A DNA stretch of 64,000 nt from AP-15 sp963812675. Its GTDB lineage: Bacteria > Pseudomonadota > Alphaproteobacteria > ATCC43930 > CGMCC-115725. Location of the stretch: assembly GCA_963812675.1 (NCBI GenBank), contig CAWEWR010000007.1:682001-746000 (forward strand), written 5' to 3'. The position numbers were made by a program, and so were the translations under genes. Of this stretch, positions 18,445-27,966 are shown piece by piece (position 1 is the first letter of the stretch; each line of letters opens with the position of its first letter). The notes beneath the pieces were generated by a model. It did no database searches and had not been told where the DNA came from. It saw only the letters and a list, made by a program, of their open reading frames with translations.

Positions 18445-19749
18445 TCACCTTTGATCCGGACGGGCGGAAAGAGTCGGTTCTGGAAATACTCGAGTACCTC
18501 TGACCACGACTGTTGCGGTGTCGGGCGCGATCTGCGGCGTGGACGGTGCTTGATTACCCCTGACTACCGCCGCGCCACTGTCGGCCGCGATTTGCAGCGC
18601 TGATGCCTCTTGTTTACCCCTGAACACGGCCACGCCATTGTTCGGCAGAGTTTGAAGAACCGCGGGTGCTTGGATACCCGAGAGGGCGGCCGCACCGTTG
18701 TCGGGCGTGGTTTGCGGCGTCGGCGCTTGCTTACCTCTGACCACAACTCCCTCGATTTCCGATAGGGCAGGTCCAGACGACAGCGCTCGCACACTCCCGT
18801 CCACCGCCGCGTTGCTCGCGAGCGGGGGTTGCGACGCCCGCGGTGCTTGGGTATCTCTATCCGCTACCGGCGGTGCTTGGGTATCAATGTCGGCAGCCGT
18901 GCTGCTGATGGGCGAGGCTTCCCGCGACGACGACGCAAGGGCAGCACCGCCCGCGGTGACGTCGACAGAGGGCACGTGCGAGCCCGCAGTCAGAGTCGCT
19001 GGGATAACCGCCGTGGGCGAATTTGCGCCGAGCCACGCAAACAATGCCATGCCGCAGACGCCAAGTGTGGCAAACACGCTCACTGCGACGGCGGCAGTTC
19101 GCAACCTCATAGGTCGGCTCTCCGGGTTTTGCGCCGTGAGACGCGGGCTGGATGCCATAAAGTCCGCGTTCACGGCATAGCAGTGCACCGGTGCTGCGCC
19201 GATCTCGAGGTTCTGTTTTCCGATGTCGGCGAACGTGCACGGGAGTTGGCCACGAATAGCGTCCTGGACGGCGTCAGAAATGCAAATGCCTGCCGGTTCG
19301 GCCAACCCCGCAAGGCGCACGGCCATGTTGCCGCGCTCGCGGTAGAACTCGGTACCAGGTTTGATCAGAGTTGCGAGAATGTTCCCTGGCAATGCGGCGA
19401 CAGCACGGCTTACCAAATCGTTGCCATTAGCGGTCACCTGATCAGCGCTGACCCCCAAGCGGAAAGTAATCCGCTGGTCCGGTAATGTACGGAGATTGCG
19501 ATCGACCATGCCGCGTTGCAGCTCGACGGCGCACCGCACCGCGTCGATCGGGCTCTCGAACTCGACGAGCAGACAATCGCCCGTTGCCCTTACGATCCGA
19601 CCAGAATGCTCCGTGATCTTGGGATATACGAATTGATCGCGATGCGTTTCCAGCTGTTCGAGAGTGCCCTTCTCGTCGACTTGGATCAGCCTTGAGTAGC
19701 CCACCACTTCAGCAGCTAGCATCACGACAGGACGGCTGATAGCAGCCAT
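18445..19749 (-). CDS. Degenerate class III cyclase-domain membrane protein with C-terminal repeats
   Basis: The protein has 434 residues. Residues 1-190 resemble a class III nucleotide cyclase domain (EVVGYSRLIQVDEKGTLEQL, GRIVRATGDCLLVEFES). The first metal-binding Asp is replaced by Glu (AAEVVGYS instead of ADVVGYS), and the usual DFTAIG/N-R substrate region is not recognisable, so catalysis is doubtful. A transmembrane helix follows at about 218-240 (AAVAVSVFATLGVCGMALFAW). After it comes an Ala/Pro/Ser-rich tail ending in four 20-residue repeats. It may be a membrane-anchored sensor derived from a cyclase. Confidence 0.85.
   Translation of the reverse strand: MAAISRPVVMLAAEVVGYSRLIQVDEKGTLEQLETHRDQFVYPKITEHSGRIVRATGDCLLVEFESPIDAVRCAVELQRGMVDRNLRTLPDQRITFRLGVSADQVTANGNDLVSRAVAALPGNILATLIKPGTEFYRERGNMAVRLAGLAEPAGICISDAVQDAIRGQLPCTFADIGKQNLEIGAAPVHCYAVNADFMASSPRLTAQNPESRPMRLRTAAVAVSVFATLGVCGMALFAWLGANSPTAVIPATLTAGSHVPSVDVTAGGAALASSSREASPISSTAADIDTQAPPVADRDTQAPRASQPPLASNAAVDGSVRALSSGPALSEIEGVVVRGKQAPTPQTTPDNGAAALSGIQAPAVLQTLPNNGVAVFRGKQEASALQIAADSGAAVVRGNQAPSTPQIAPDTATVVVRGTRVFPEPTLSARPDQR
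18508..18747 (-). repeat. Four tandem 60-base repeats in the C-terminal coding region
   Basis: The encoded units are 20 residues each and share the pattern VVRG-K/N-QAP-x-x-Q-x-x-PD-x-GAA. Examples are VVVRGKQAPTPQTTPDNGAA, VFRGKQEASALQIAADSGAA and VVRGNQAPSTPQIAPDTATV. A partial fifth unit, VVRGTR, continues into the C terminus. The units are imperfect, so copy number may vary between strains. Confidence 0.85.
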
Positions 19750-19822
19750 TATTTATACGTCCCCCCTCTTCTGAGCGATGTGGTTCGTTCCCTCGTCGCA
19801 TGATAAAGGATAAAGCTCGAGC

Positions 19823-19894
19823 ATGGTAGCCATGCGGATCATCCTCTTCCTTGCCTTTGCGCTAACCGGGTGCGCGGGCGTCGGGAGGTGCTGA
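19823..19894 (+). CDS. Possible truncated tiny lipoprotein reading frame
   Basis: Twenty-three codons read MVAMRIILFLAFALTGCAGV then GRC and stop. This is a textbook lipoprotein signal peptide with a lipobox (LTGC), preceded by AAAGGA 12 bases upstream. A shift of frame after the lipobox would continue for about 20 more codons, so this may be a frameshifted or decayed small lipoprotein. The rest of 19750-20078 shows no other gene. Confidence 0.25.
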   Translation: MVAMRIILFLAFALTGCAGVGRC

Positions 19895-20078
19895 AGGCGG
19901 CGCTCAATCCAGCCTATCAGCAGCCGAGAGCTTCTGAGAGGTAGGCCATCTCGTCTCCCATCCTCGGGAGCACCTATATCAAAACGGAGGGTGCCAGCGC
20001 GTTGCCTCCTCGGCGTAAAAGCGAGACGATGGCTCCCATCAGCGCCCGAATCGGGCGAATGTCGAATTAGGAGGCGCC

Positions 20079-21653
20079 GTGCGCAGAACCCACCTCTTCG
20101 CATGCGCGTTGTCGGCCACCGTCGTGATGGCAGCACCGGCCCGCTCCGATGACGACAAGGCGCTGCGTTTTGTGCCGCACGCCGACCTGACGATCATCGA
20201 TCCGTATTTCTCGGGCGTCTACATCACGCGCAATTACGGGTACATGGTCTACGACACGCTGTTCGCGCTCGATCACGAATTCCGGCCGCGCCCGCAGATG
20301 GTGGACAGCTGGAAGGCGAGCGACGACGGGCTCACCTGGGAATTCACACTGCGCGACACGCTGAAATTTCATGACGGCCAGCCGGTGCATGCCGCCGATG
20401 TCGTCGCCTCGCTGAAGCGCTGGGGCCAGCGCAACGACTCCTATGGCCAGGCGCTGCTCGACGCCGCCGCGGCGATCGAGGCGATCGACGACACGCGCTT
20501 CCGGATCGCGCTCAAGCGCCCGTTCCCGGTCATCGATTCGCTCGCGACAATGACCTCGCCGACGCCATTCATCATGCCCGAGCGGTTGGCCCAGACCGAC
20601 GCCTACACCCAGATCAAGGACCCGACCGGCTCGGGGCCATTCAAGATGGTCTTGAGCGAGTGGCAGCCCGGCTACAAGGTCGTCTTCGTCAGAAACCCCG
20701 ACTATGTCCCCCGCGCCGAACCGCCGGACGGGGCGAGCGGCGCCAAGATCGCCAAGGTCGACCGCGTCGAGTGGGTCTACATCCCCGATGCGGTGACCGC
20801 GCTGCAGGCGTTGAAGAGCGGCGAGGTCGACGCCTGGGAGAACTTGCCCAACGACTACGTCGCGCCGCTGCAGGACGACGCCGACGTCAAGATCAAGGAA
20901 CGGTCGGGGTTCGTCGGCACCATGCGTTTCAACTGGCTGCAGCCGCCGTTCGACAACGTGAGGATGCGGCAGGCAGTGCTGCAGGTGGTCAACCAGTCGG
21001 ACTACATGGCGGCTATGGCGGGCGATCCGGAGAACTGGCGCACCTGCTACTCGGTCTATGCTTGCCTCAAGTCCGAGGAGACCCGCGGCTCGGATGCGTT
21101 GTCGGGCCCACGCGACTACGACAAGGCGAAGAAGCTGGTCGCCGGATCGGGCTACCATGGGGAGCCGGTCGTCCTGCTCGACGCCGCCGACATCCCGCAG
21201 CTCCACGCCGAGGCGGCGGTCACCGCTGATCTCCTGAAGCGGCTGGGCCTCAATGTCGAGGTCGCGACGACCGAATGGGGTACGGTCATCAAGCGCATCT
21301 ATTCCAAGAACCCGGTCGCGCAGGGCGGCTGGAACGTGTTCGTCACCGCGTTCGCGGCCTACGACATGCTGAACCCGGCCACGACGCGAAATCTGCGCGC
21401 GCCCGGAGCCAAGGGGGTGCTGCCGGGCTGGGCGAACGACGAGAAGCTCGAGGCGCTGCGCGCCGCGTGGCTCGCGGCGACCGACGACGCCGCGCGACGT
21501 GAGATCGCCGCGCAAATCCAGCAGCGCGCCTTCGAGGTCGTGCCGTTCATCCCGCTGGGGCAGTACCAGGCCCGCGCCGCGTTTCGTTCCTACCTGACCG
21601 GCGTGGTCGACGCACCGATCGCGTTCTTGTGGAACATCGAGAAGAGGAAATAG
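20079..21653 (+). CDS. ABC transporter substrate-binding protein, family 5 (peptide/nickel type)
   Basis: The protein has 524 residues with a Sec signal peptide (MRRTHLFACALSATVVMAAP, mature near ARSDDD). Family 5 signatures are clear: MVYDTLFALD, LTWEFTLRDTLKFHDGQPV, ADVVASLKRW, DPTGSGPFKM and the C-terminal FLWNI. It binds a peptide-like or other organic solute in the periplasm and delivers it to an inner-membrane transporter. No permease or ATPase gene is adjacent, so it is an orphan here. The GTG start has AGGAGG four bases upstream. A T-rich run follows the stop, but no convincing hairpin. Confidence 0.92.
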   Translation: MRRTHLFACALSATVVMAAPARSDDDKALRFVPHADLTIIDPYFSGVYITRNYGYMVYDTLFALDHEFRPRPQMVDSWKASDDGLTWEFTLRDTLKFHDGQPVHAADVVASLKRWGQRNDSYGQALLDAAAAIEAIDDTRFRIALKRPFPVIDSLATMTSPTPFIMPERLAQTDAYTQIKDPTGSGPFKMVLSEWQPGYKVVFVRNPDYVPRAEPPDGASGAKIAKVDRVEWVYIPDAVTALQALKSGEVDAWENLPNDYVAPLQDDADVKIKERSGFVGTMRFNWLQPPFDNVRMRQAVLQVVNQSDYMAAMAGDPENWRTCYSVYACLKSEETRGSDALSGPRDYDKAKKLVAGSGYHGEPVVLLDAADIPQLHAEAAVTADLLKRLGLNVEVATTEWGTVIKRIYSKNPVAQGGWNVFVTAFAAYDMLNPATTRNLRAPGAKGVLPGWANDEKLEALRAAWLAATDDAARREIAAQIQQRAFEVVPFIPLGQYQARAAFRSYLTGVVDAPIAFLWNIEKRK

Positions 21654-21838
21654 CTTTTTTTCTTGTTGGCGGCACTCTCCTTGACGCTGATCTCGGGCAG
21701 CGGTTGGCGGCGGCCGCGCCGTCCGACCCGGCTGGGGCGCCGCCACGGATCGAGTGCCTCGTCCGGCCGGATGGTTTAATCTTCGCGCGGCCTTGGCAAC
21801 CCAGGCGGCGCGCGCCAAGCATAGGAGGGAGGGCAGAA

Positions 21839-22789
21839 ATGTTCAGGAAACCCTACATTATCGCGCTCGAAGAGCATTACCAGGACCCCGAGGTCAAGCA
21901 GCTCGGCGGCGGTCCCGGCGCAGGTCGTGATATCGTCGAGCGGCTCGACGATCTCGGCGCGCTGCGCATCCGTGAGATGGACGAGGCCGGCATCGATCTG
22001 CAGGTCCTGTCGCATTCGATCCCCGGACTGCAGGCGCTCGACGCCGAAGCCGGGCCGCCCTTGGCGCGCCGCACCAATGATCGGCTCTATGAGGCGGTTC
22101 AGCGCCACCCGGATCGGTTTTCCGCCTTCGCCGTGGTGCCGACCGCCAACCCGCGCGCCGCGGCCGACGAACTGGAGCGCGCCGTCACCAAGCTCGGCTT
22201 CAAGGGCGCGATGGTAAACGGCATGACCGGCGGCGTCTTTCACGACGATAAGCGGTTCTGGCCGATCTGGGAACGGGCTGCCAAGCTCGACGTGCCGATC
22301 TATATCCATCCCGCGTTGCCGCATGCTGCGGTCATCGAGGCCTATTACAAGGATTACGCGCAGTCGCATCCCGGTATCCTGCGTGCCGCCTGGGGCTTCA
22401 CGGTCGAGACCGCAACCCAGGGCCTGCGCTTCGTCTTGAGCGGCGTGTTCGATGCCCATCCCGGCCTCAAGATCATCCTCGGGCACATGGGCGAAGGGTT
22501 GCCGTTTCTACTGTGGCGTATCAGCCATGGGCTGCGCGCGACAATGAAGGAAAAAACCTTTCGCGACATCTTCTGCGAGCATTTCTGGATCACGACGAGC
22601 GGCTTCTTTTCGGATACCGCGCTTGTGTGCAGCATGATGGAGATGGGCATAGATCGCATTCTGTTCTCGGTCGATTACCCGTTCGCCGAAAACCCGCCCG
22701 GCACCGAATGGCTGAAGACGCTGCCGCTCGGCCCAGAAGACACAGAGAAGCTGCTGAACGGCAACGCGCGCCGCCTGCTCAAGCTCTGA
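21839..22789 (+). CDS. Amidohydrolase 2 family protein (gamma-resorcylate decarboxylase-like)
   Basis: This TIM-barrel metalloenzyme has 316 residues. The N terminus IALEEHY carries the E-x-H pattern seen in gamma-resorcylate decarboxylase-type members instead of H-x-H. IYIHPALPH and IILGHMGEGLPF supply further His residues, and FSVDYPFAENPPG carries the conserved Asp. A non-oxidative decarboxylase or hydrolase acting on an aromatic acid is likely, with unknown substrate. The ATG has a strong AGGAGGGAGGG upstream. The preceding solute-binding protein gene ends 185 bases earlier and could be functionally linked. Confidence 0.88.
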   Translation: MFRKPYIIALEEHYQDPEVKQLGGGPGAGRDIVERLDDLGALRIREMDEAGIDLQVLSHSIPGLQALDAEAGPPLARRTNDRLYEAVQRHPDRFSAFAVVPTANPRAAADELERAVTKLGFKGAMVNGMTGGVFHDDKRFWPIWERAAKLDVPIYIHPALPHAAVIEAYYKDYAQSHPGILRAAWGFTVETATQGLRFVLSGVFDAHPGLKIILGHMGEGLPFLLWRISHGLRATMKEKTFRDIFCEHFWITTSGFFSDTALVCSMMEMGIDRILFSVDYPFAENPPGTEWLKTLPLGPEDTEKLLNGNARRLLKL

Positions 22790-23104
22790 AGAGGGCGGAC
22801 GCGCGCGCCAAATCGTTTTCGCTATGCCACCCTGATTATCTGGCCGCTCGGTTCGCTCAATGGCGACGCCGGGTCATTCCCCCAAGCGGCAATTGCAATT
22901 GCCTTGAAGATCAGCCCGGCACGGCAACCGGGTGGACCGAAACCGATGCCTCGCGGCGTCGCCGTTGGCCGGTCAGACCCGCAAAGCGAGCTGCGGGTCG
23001 CGGCGGAATATAAAATTCTGGCAGCTTCGCCGGCCGCATCGACTTGCGGGTATCGCCGTGCCAAAATGGCGCATGCCGTAGCAGCCTGTAGGGAGCGCAA
23101 CCCG
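22790..23104. other. Intergenic stretch without a supported gene
   Basis: No convincing reading frame, RNA gene or repeat is visible. The downstream gene frame is open from 22904, but the codons before 23105 look non-coding. Confidence 0.5.
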
Positions 23105-23497
23105 ATGGTCGAGAAGACAACAGAATCCGTCGCGAACCTGGGCTATCATGCTCACATCTATTACGACCCAACAAGGACGCGCGCCGTCGCCGAGCGAGTG
23201 TGCGCCGAGATCGGCGAGAAATTCCGGGTCGAGGTCGACGGCTTCCGCGACAACCCGGTCGGACCGCATCCGATCGCCAATGCTCTGGTCATTTTCAAGC
23301 CCGAACAGTTCGAGCACGTCGTGCCTTATCTGATGCTGAACCGCGTCGGGCTCGACGTACTGGTGCATCCGCTGACCAAGGACGCGGTGGAGGACCACAG
23401 CAGTTATGCGATCTGGCTCGGCAACCCGGTCGAGTTAAAACTTCACACGCTGCCGCGCGGACGCGGCGGGCGGCTGCCGGGCGGAGTAAGTGCGTAG
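23105..23497 (+). CDS. DOPA 4,5-dioxygenase family protein
   Basis: The protein has 130 residues. The motifs YHAHIYYDP, PVGPHPIANALVIF and VHPLTKDAVEDHSSYAIWLG are those of the small DOPA 4,5-dioxygenase-like family. That family cleaves catechol rings in plants and fungi and has many uncharacterised bacterial members. His residues in HAH, GPHP and LVHP are the expected iron ligands. The ATG at 23105 follows AGGGAG at a workable distance; earlier in-frame ATGs lack support. Confidence 0.85.
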   Translation: MVEKTTESVANLGYHAHIYYDPTRTRAVAERVCAEIGEKFRVEVDGFRDNPVGPHPIANALVIFKPEQFEHVVPYLMLNRVGLDVLVHPLTKDAVEDHSSYAIWLGNPVELKLHTLPRGRGGRLPGGVSA

Positions 23498-23643
23498 TGT
23501 CGTAACGGCAGGCAAACCGATAGCCGCTTCCGGCGCAAAGGCGTCATCCGACAGCTTGTACGGCCGCGTGCCAAGCTGGCATTCGGGTCAAGCGTCAGGA
23601 AATCCACCGTAGAAGCGATCGTGTTCGATTTACGTGACATTTG

Positions 23644-24252
23644 TCAGTAACCACCACCATGCCACGTCATGGGCGGTGGCGTGAGCACTCCAGGCATCGG
23701 GAATAGCGGCTGTTTGCGAACATGCGATGCGTGGGTTTTTCTCCCAGTTCGCGACGATTTGTGTCGTGCACGCCCTGTCACAACTGGCTGTTCTGGTCCT
23801 TGCGCCGTAAGTGTAGCGGCTGATGGCGCCGATGGCACTTGTGCCTGATCCAGTTTAGCCTCAGTCCGCTCGGCCGGCGGGACGGGGACGATCGGGCGCG
23901 TAACGGCGGGCGACGGGGCTGACGAGGCCGCGCCGGGCGCATCCTCTGATACTGGCCTGTCCGGGCGTGGCATCATTGATACCGCGAAGAACGCCAGGGC
24001 CAAACCAACAGGCACCGCTATCCAGCCAACCCATCCCGCAGCAGGCATCATGCGACGAAGATATCCCAGCTCGCGAGATTTGGGCCGAGGAGGCGCTGGT
24101 AGCGGCGGTGCCTCGCCCCGCCACAGCCATAAGCCCGTTTCTTTGATATCAGTGCTGATCAACCGCGCTGAGGGAGATATTGGAGGAGTGCCGGTTACGA
24201 TCGGCGGGTCGCTGTATGTCTCGCCTGTAAGTTCTCGTGACTCGGCATGCAT
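23644..24252 (-). CDS. Hypothetical single-pass membrane protein, Pro/Ala-rich
   Basis: The protein has about 202 residues. An N-terminal cytoplasmic part contains GLWLWRGEAPPLPAPPRP. A transmembrane helix lies at about 72-95 (MPAAGWVGWIAVPVGLALAF). A Pro/Ala/Ser/Thr-rich segment and a basic tail follow (HKSSRTGRKTHASHVRKQ). The ATG at 24252 has AAGGGG upstream; a GTG three codons earlier is too close to it. I do not recognise a function. Confidence 0.7.
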   Translation of the reverse strand: MHAESRELTGETYSDPPIVTGTPPISPSARLISTDIKETGLWLWRGEAPPLPAPPRPKSRELGYLRRMMPAAGWVGWIAVPVGLALAFFAVSMMPRPDRPVSEDAPGAASSAPSPAVTRPIVPVPPAERTEAKLDQAQVPSAPSAATLTAQGPEQPVVTGRARHKSSRTGRKTHASHVRKQPLFPMPGVLTPPPMTWHGGGY

Positions 24253-24660
24253 GGGCCCCACATCCCCTTTTAATTGCAGCTAATTCCCGCCTACTCTATG
24301 CGACACCCCCGGACGGGCTCAGGCCCCGCATCGGTTTCGCAGCCGCCCCAGTCGTCGCCCGGGCGAGCGGCCGCATCGACTAGACGGTTTTCTGGCATGG
24401 CAGATCGACAATCGATGCAATCATCGTATTGAAGTGAAGCGACGACCAAGAGTCATCTTTATGGCTGAGCGGCATATGAGGCTCCTGCAACCCGACCTCA
24501 GGGGCAAGGAAGTCGCTAAGCAGCTGCCCGTCGGCTGCTTCTTGCTAGGCGCGCAGCGCCGTCTCCGCTTCGCGTGATCGACGCCCTGATTTCGCTCTCC
24601 ATGCTACACGCCGGCGGCCAAGCAGATTGAAAGTACGAGGCCCCGCGAATCGGCAAGGGC
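24253..24660. other. Intergenic stretch before tRNA-Ser
   Basis: No supported coding region is visible. This is the tRNA 3' flank, where integrases usually act. I see no integrase remnant here. Confidence 0.45.
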
Positions 24661-24752
<92 letters not shown>

Positions 24753-25190
24753 ACTCAAACGATATCAATAGCTTAAAACTGGACCAAAGCAAGTACGGAC
24801 ACAAACTTACGACCGGAGTTGCCACCGAATGATGGCAAATCCGGGGCAACTCGGAAGAGTCCCGTTCCTTCCGCGGCAGCCGGCTCGGAGCCGAACCAGC
24901 CCGGTGCGGATCTGGTTTCGGACGTCCTCGAGCTCGAGCAGCTCGAGTTCCGGGCCGGCAGCTCCGCAGACCGTTCGGACGGAGCTCGATCCGTTTACGC
25001 AAGACGATAGGCGATTATCGTCTTGAGCAAATCTCCTCGTCCGGCATCGACCAGCAGGCTCTGCCGCAAGCGCTCTGCTTCAGCCATGATGCGGGAATAT
25101 CGGCCGATGGCAGCCCCGTTCGTAGAGCGTGGGCGGGCCCGCCCGAGTTAGCCGAGCCGATGGCGGACCACATTCATTTCAGGGGGTGTC
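24753..25190. other. Intergenic stretch upstream of the acyl-CoA synthetase gene
   Basis: No reading frame with family features is visible. It contains the tRNA-Ser promoter region on the minus strand and presumably the promoter of the synthetase gene. No integrase gene is seen. Confidence 0.45.
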
Positions 25191-27320
25191 ATGGCGTTCT
25201 GGACAGAACCACAGATGGCGTCGATCCACAAAATGCTCAACCCGCGCTCCATTGCGATCGTCGGCGCGACGCCGCGGATGCAGTATGGCGGGCGGTTTCT
25301 GGCTGCGGCGCTCAAGGCCAAAGACCGGATCAGGGTTTATGCCGTGAACCCGCGTTATGACGAAATCATGGGGGTGAAGTCCTACCCGAGTGTGACCAAC
25401 CTGCCGGAGGCCCCCGATTTGGTGGGCATCGTGGTGCCCTACGACCAGGTGCTCGATGTCTTAGAGGAGAGCCACCGCAAGGGGGCGGGATCGGCGATCG
25501 TGATCTCGGCGGGCTTTGCCGAGCGCGGCGTGGACGACCGGCGTGATTTGCAGGCGGAATTGGGCGTCTTTGCCCGCGCCTCGGGCATGCGGATCAGCGG
25601 CCCCAACTGCCTGGGGCTGGCGAATGTCAAAGACGACATCTGGGCCACCGCTTCCTCGCGCGGGGCCGATGGTCTGACCGGGCCGATCGGCCTGGTGTGT
25701 CAAAGCGGCGCGACGGCGTTCGGGCCGTTCCTGGTGCGGGCGGTCGAGAACGGCATCGGCTTCAGCTATATCATCTCGACAGGGAACGAGGCAGACCTCG
25801 ACTTTACGGATTTCGCCCGCTATCTGCTGGACGATCCGGACACTCGGGTAATTGCCGGTTTTGTCGAAGGCTTCAAGCGAGCCGATAAATTTCTCGAAGT
25901 CGCAAAAATCGCGGCAGAGCGCGGCAAGCCGATCGTCCTGATCAAAATCGGGCGCTCGGAACTGGGAGCCCGGGCGGCACGCTCGCATACTGCAGCGCTG
26001 ACGGGTGCCGATGCCCGGTACGATGCGATCTTTGCCCAATACGGGGTGATCCGGGTCCAGGATTACGACGAACTCCTCGAGGTCGCGCACCTCCTGGCCC
26101 ACACCCCCAAGCCCGGAGTGCCGGGCATCGCGGTGGTATCCCACTCGGGCGGCATCAGCTCGCTCACCGCCGACATGTGCGGTCAGGCCGGTCTCGATCT
26201 GCCGCCGCTCGGGCCGGAGGCGCGTGACGGCATCAACGGGATCCTGAAGGGCTTCGGGTGGGCGGCCAATCCTGCCGATGTGACAGGCTTCGCCAATAGT
26301 GAGTCCTTCCCACAAATCATGGAGCATATGGTCAACGATCCCCGGATGGGGACGCTCGTCGTGGCGAGTGCCGGGGCGGACACGCAAGCTCAGCAGGTCG
26401 TCAGCCAGCGTGATCGGACCGACAAGGGTGTGGTGTTCTTGTGGACAGGCAGCCGGGACGCCAAGTCTGGCCTGGCACAGCTCAAAGGAGCCCGGATACC
26501 GATCTTCTACACGCCGGACAAATTGGCCCGAGGCCTGCAAAGCCGCCTAGCGTATCACACATGGCGCGAGCGTCGCCTGGCCGATGGCTTTGCCACGGCC
26601 CCGCCGCGCATAGCGGCGCAGGATGAGGCCATCGCCCAGGCTCTCGGGCGGGGGCGTCCGACACTCTCGGAGTCCGAGAGCAAAGAGCTGCTGGCAGCCT
26701 GGGGAGTGGCGAGTGCGCGCGAGCACCGGGCAAATTCTGCCGAGGCCGCCGTCGCGGCCGCAGAGCAGCTCGGGTTTCCGGTGGCTCTCAAAGTCGATTC
26801 GCCGGATATTCCGCACAAGACGGAGGCCGGGGTCGTTCGGCTGAACCTCGGCGATGCGGCACAAGTGCGAACGGCCTACGCAGAGATCTTGGCCAGTGCC
26901 AAGGCCTATGCTCCACAGGCTCGGATCATCGGCGTGTCGGTGCAGGAGATGGTAGGAGAAGGTGTAGAAGTTATCATTGGCGTCAATTGCGACCCGCAAT
27001 TGGGCCCGGTGCTCCTGTTCGGCAGTGGCGGCGTGATGGTCGAGGTCTACAACGATGTGGCCCTGCGACGCTGCCCGATCACGCGCTCGGAAGCACAGGC
27101 GATGATCGCCGAGGTCAAAGGCGCCCGGCTGCTCCAGGGCTTTCGCGGGCGGCCGGCGGCGGACCTCGAGGCGCTCGAGGATACCCTGGTGCGCGTGTCG
27201 TACCTTGCCATGCACATTGACGGACACCTGGCAGAGCTGGACATCAATCCGCTCATGGTGCTGCCGGCAGGTCGGGGCGTGAAGGCGGTAGACGCCCTCG
27301 TTATGTTGCGCGGCACATAG
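25191..27320 (+). CDS. Acyl-CoA synthetase, NDP-forming (acetate-CoA ligase-like), complete copy
   Basis: The protein has 709 residues in a single chain. The N-terminal CoA-binding domain has PRSIAIVGATPRMQYGGRFL. A succinyl-CoA synthetase-like middle part has GPNCLGL, VCQSGATA and ISTGNEADLDF, with the phosphorylated His probably in RSHTAALTGAD. The C-terminal ATP-grasp domain has FPVALKVDSPDIPHKTEAGVV and LAELDINPLMVLP. It links an organic acid and CoA to ADP/ATP interconversion; the acid is unknown. The neighbouring thiolase-like, DUF35 and ThDP genes suggest a shared catabolic route. The last ~500 bases are duplicated at 27967-28477. Confidence 0.93.
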   Translation: MAFWTEPQMASIHKMLNPRSIAIVGATPRMQYGGRFLAAALKAKDRIRVYAVNPRYDEIMGVKSYPSVTNLPEAPDLVGIVVPYDQVLDVLEESHRKGAGSAIVISAGFAERGVDDRRDLQAELGVFARASGMRISGPNCLGLANVKDDIWATASSRGADGLTGPIGLVCQSGATAFGPFLVRAVENGIGFSYIISTGNEADLDFTDFARYLLDDPDTRVIAGFVEGFKRADKFLEVAKIAAERGKPIVLIKIGRSELGARAARSHTAALTGADARYDAIFAQYGVIRVQDYDELLEVAHLLAHTPKPGVPGIAVVSHSGGISSLTADMCGQAGLDLPPLGPEARDGINGILKGFGWAANPADVTGFANSESFPQIMEHMVNDPRMGTLVVASAGADTQAQQVVSQRDRTDKGVVFLWTGSRDAKSGLAQLKGARIPIFYTPDKLARGLQSRLAYHTWRERRLADGFATAPPRIAAQDEAIAQALGRGRPTLSESESKELLAAWGVASAREHRANSAEAAVAAAEQLGFPVALKVDSPDIPHKTEAGVVRLNLGDAAQVRTAYAEILASAKAYAPQARIIGVSVQEMVGEGVEVIIGVNCDPQLGPVLLFGSGGVMVEVYNDVALRRCPITRSEAQAMIAEVKGARLLQGFRGRPAADLEALEDTLVRVSYLAMHIDGHLAELDINPLMVLPAGRGVKAVDALVMLRGT

Positions 27321-27358
27321 CACTGCACGTGGTCAACCCGAATAAAGAACCAAAAAAC

Positions 27359-27376
27359 TGGCCGGCATGCGCCAGG
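27359..27376. promoter_or_regulatory. Imperfect palindrome upstream of hicB
   Basis: CTGGC and GCCAG arms flank a GCATGC core 57 bases before the hicB start. HicB antitoxins commonly bind palindromes in their own promoter. A TACAAT box lies between this site and the start. This is a candidate operator only. Confidence 0.3.
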
Positions 27377-27432
27377 GCGGGGGAGCGACGCCGATATGGT
27401 ACAATGGCGGCATCAACCCCAAGGAGGACGGC

Positions 27433-27666
27433 GTGACCACCTACACCTTCCGCATCGTCGTCGAACCCGACGAGGACCGCTGGCGCGCCTATGCCCCCGC
27501 TCTAGAGGCACAGGGCGCCTCGACGTGGGGCTATACCCGCGAGGAAGCGCTCGCGAATATCCGCGAGGTTCTGGAGATGATTGTCGGCGAGCTGGCCGAG
27601 GAAGGCAGGTCGGTGCCGGCCGACGTTGCGGTCTCCGAGGAGCCCTTGGTCGCGGTCACGGTATGA
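27433..27666 (+). CDS. hicB: HicB-type antitoxin
   Basis: The protein has 77 residues and one HicB fold: TYTFRIVVEPDEDRWRAYAP, then GASTWGYTREEALANIREV and a C-terminal strand. It neutralises the HicA RNase and probably represses the operon. The GTG at 27433 has AAGGAGG five bases upstream. The stop overlaps the hicA start (ATGA). The order hicB-hicA is the reverse of the most common arrangement but is known. The pair sits between the complete acyl-CoA synthetase gene and a truncated copy of that gene. Confidence 0.88.
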   Translation: MTTYTFRIVVEPDEDRWRAYAPALEAQGASTWGYTREEALANIREVLEMIVGELAEEGRSVPADVAVSEEPLVAVTV

Positions 27667-27917
27667 CGGACATCCCGTGGGGAGCGCTCCGCTCCCTCAC
27701 GGCACGCGAAATCATCAGCGCCCTGATCCGCGACGGCTTCTCGCTCCACAACCAACGCGGATCTCACCAGCGCTACCGTCACGCGGACGGCCGGCGAGTG
27801 ACGGTCACCTATCACCGCCCAGGCGACACCTTCCCGATGGGTACCTTGCGTTCCATGATCGAGATACAGGCGCGGTGGACCGAAGCGGACCTCCGGCGCC
27901 TGTCCCTTCTCCGCTGA
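27663..27917 (+). CDS. hicA: HicA-type mRNA interferase toxin
   Basis: The protein has 84 residues with the double-stranded RNA-binding-like HicA fold. REIISALIRDGFSLHNQRGS leads into the catalytic His in GSHQRYRH, and TYHRPGDTFPMGTLRSMI forms the C-terminal part. It is predicted to cleave mRNA when HicB is lost. The start overlaps the antitoxin stop by four bases, which gives coupled translation. Nothing in the sequence suggests it is broken. Confidence 0.88.
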   Translation: MTDIPWGALRSLTAREIISALIRDGFSLHNQRGSHQRYRHADGRRVTVTYHRPGDTFPMGTLRSMIEIQARWTEADLRRLSLLR

Positions 27918-27966
27918 AACCCCGGCACGAGAACCGCGCCCGAAGGATATGCCCGGCGAGCACGCG

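Noticed and set aside
20067..21818. A 583-codon minus-strand frame
   Set aside because: It is antisense to the family 5 binding protein, and its Arg/Asp/His-rich composition is typical of antisense frames in GC-rich DNA.
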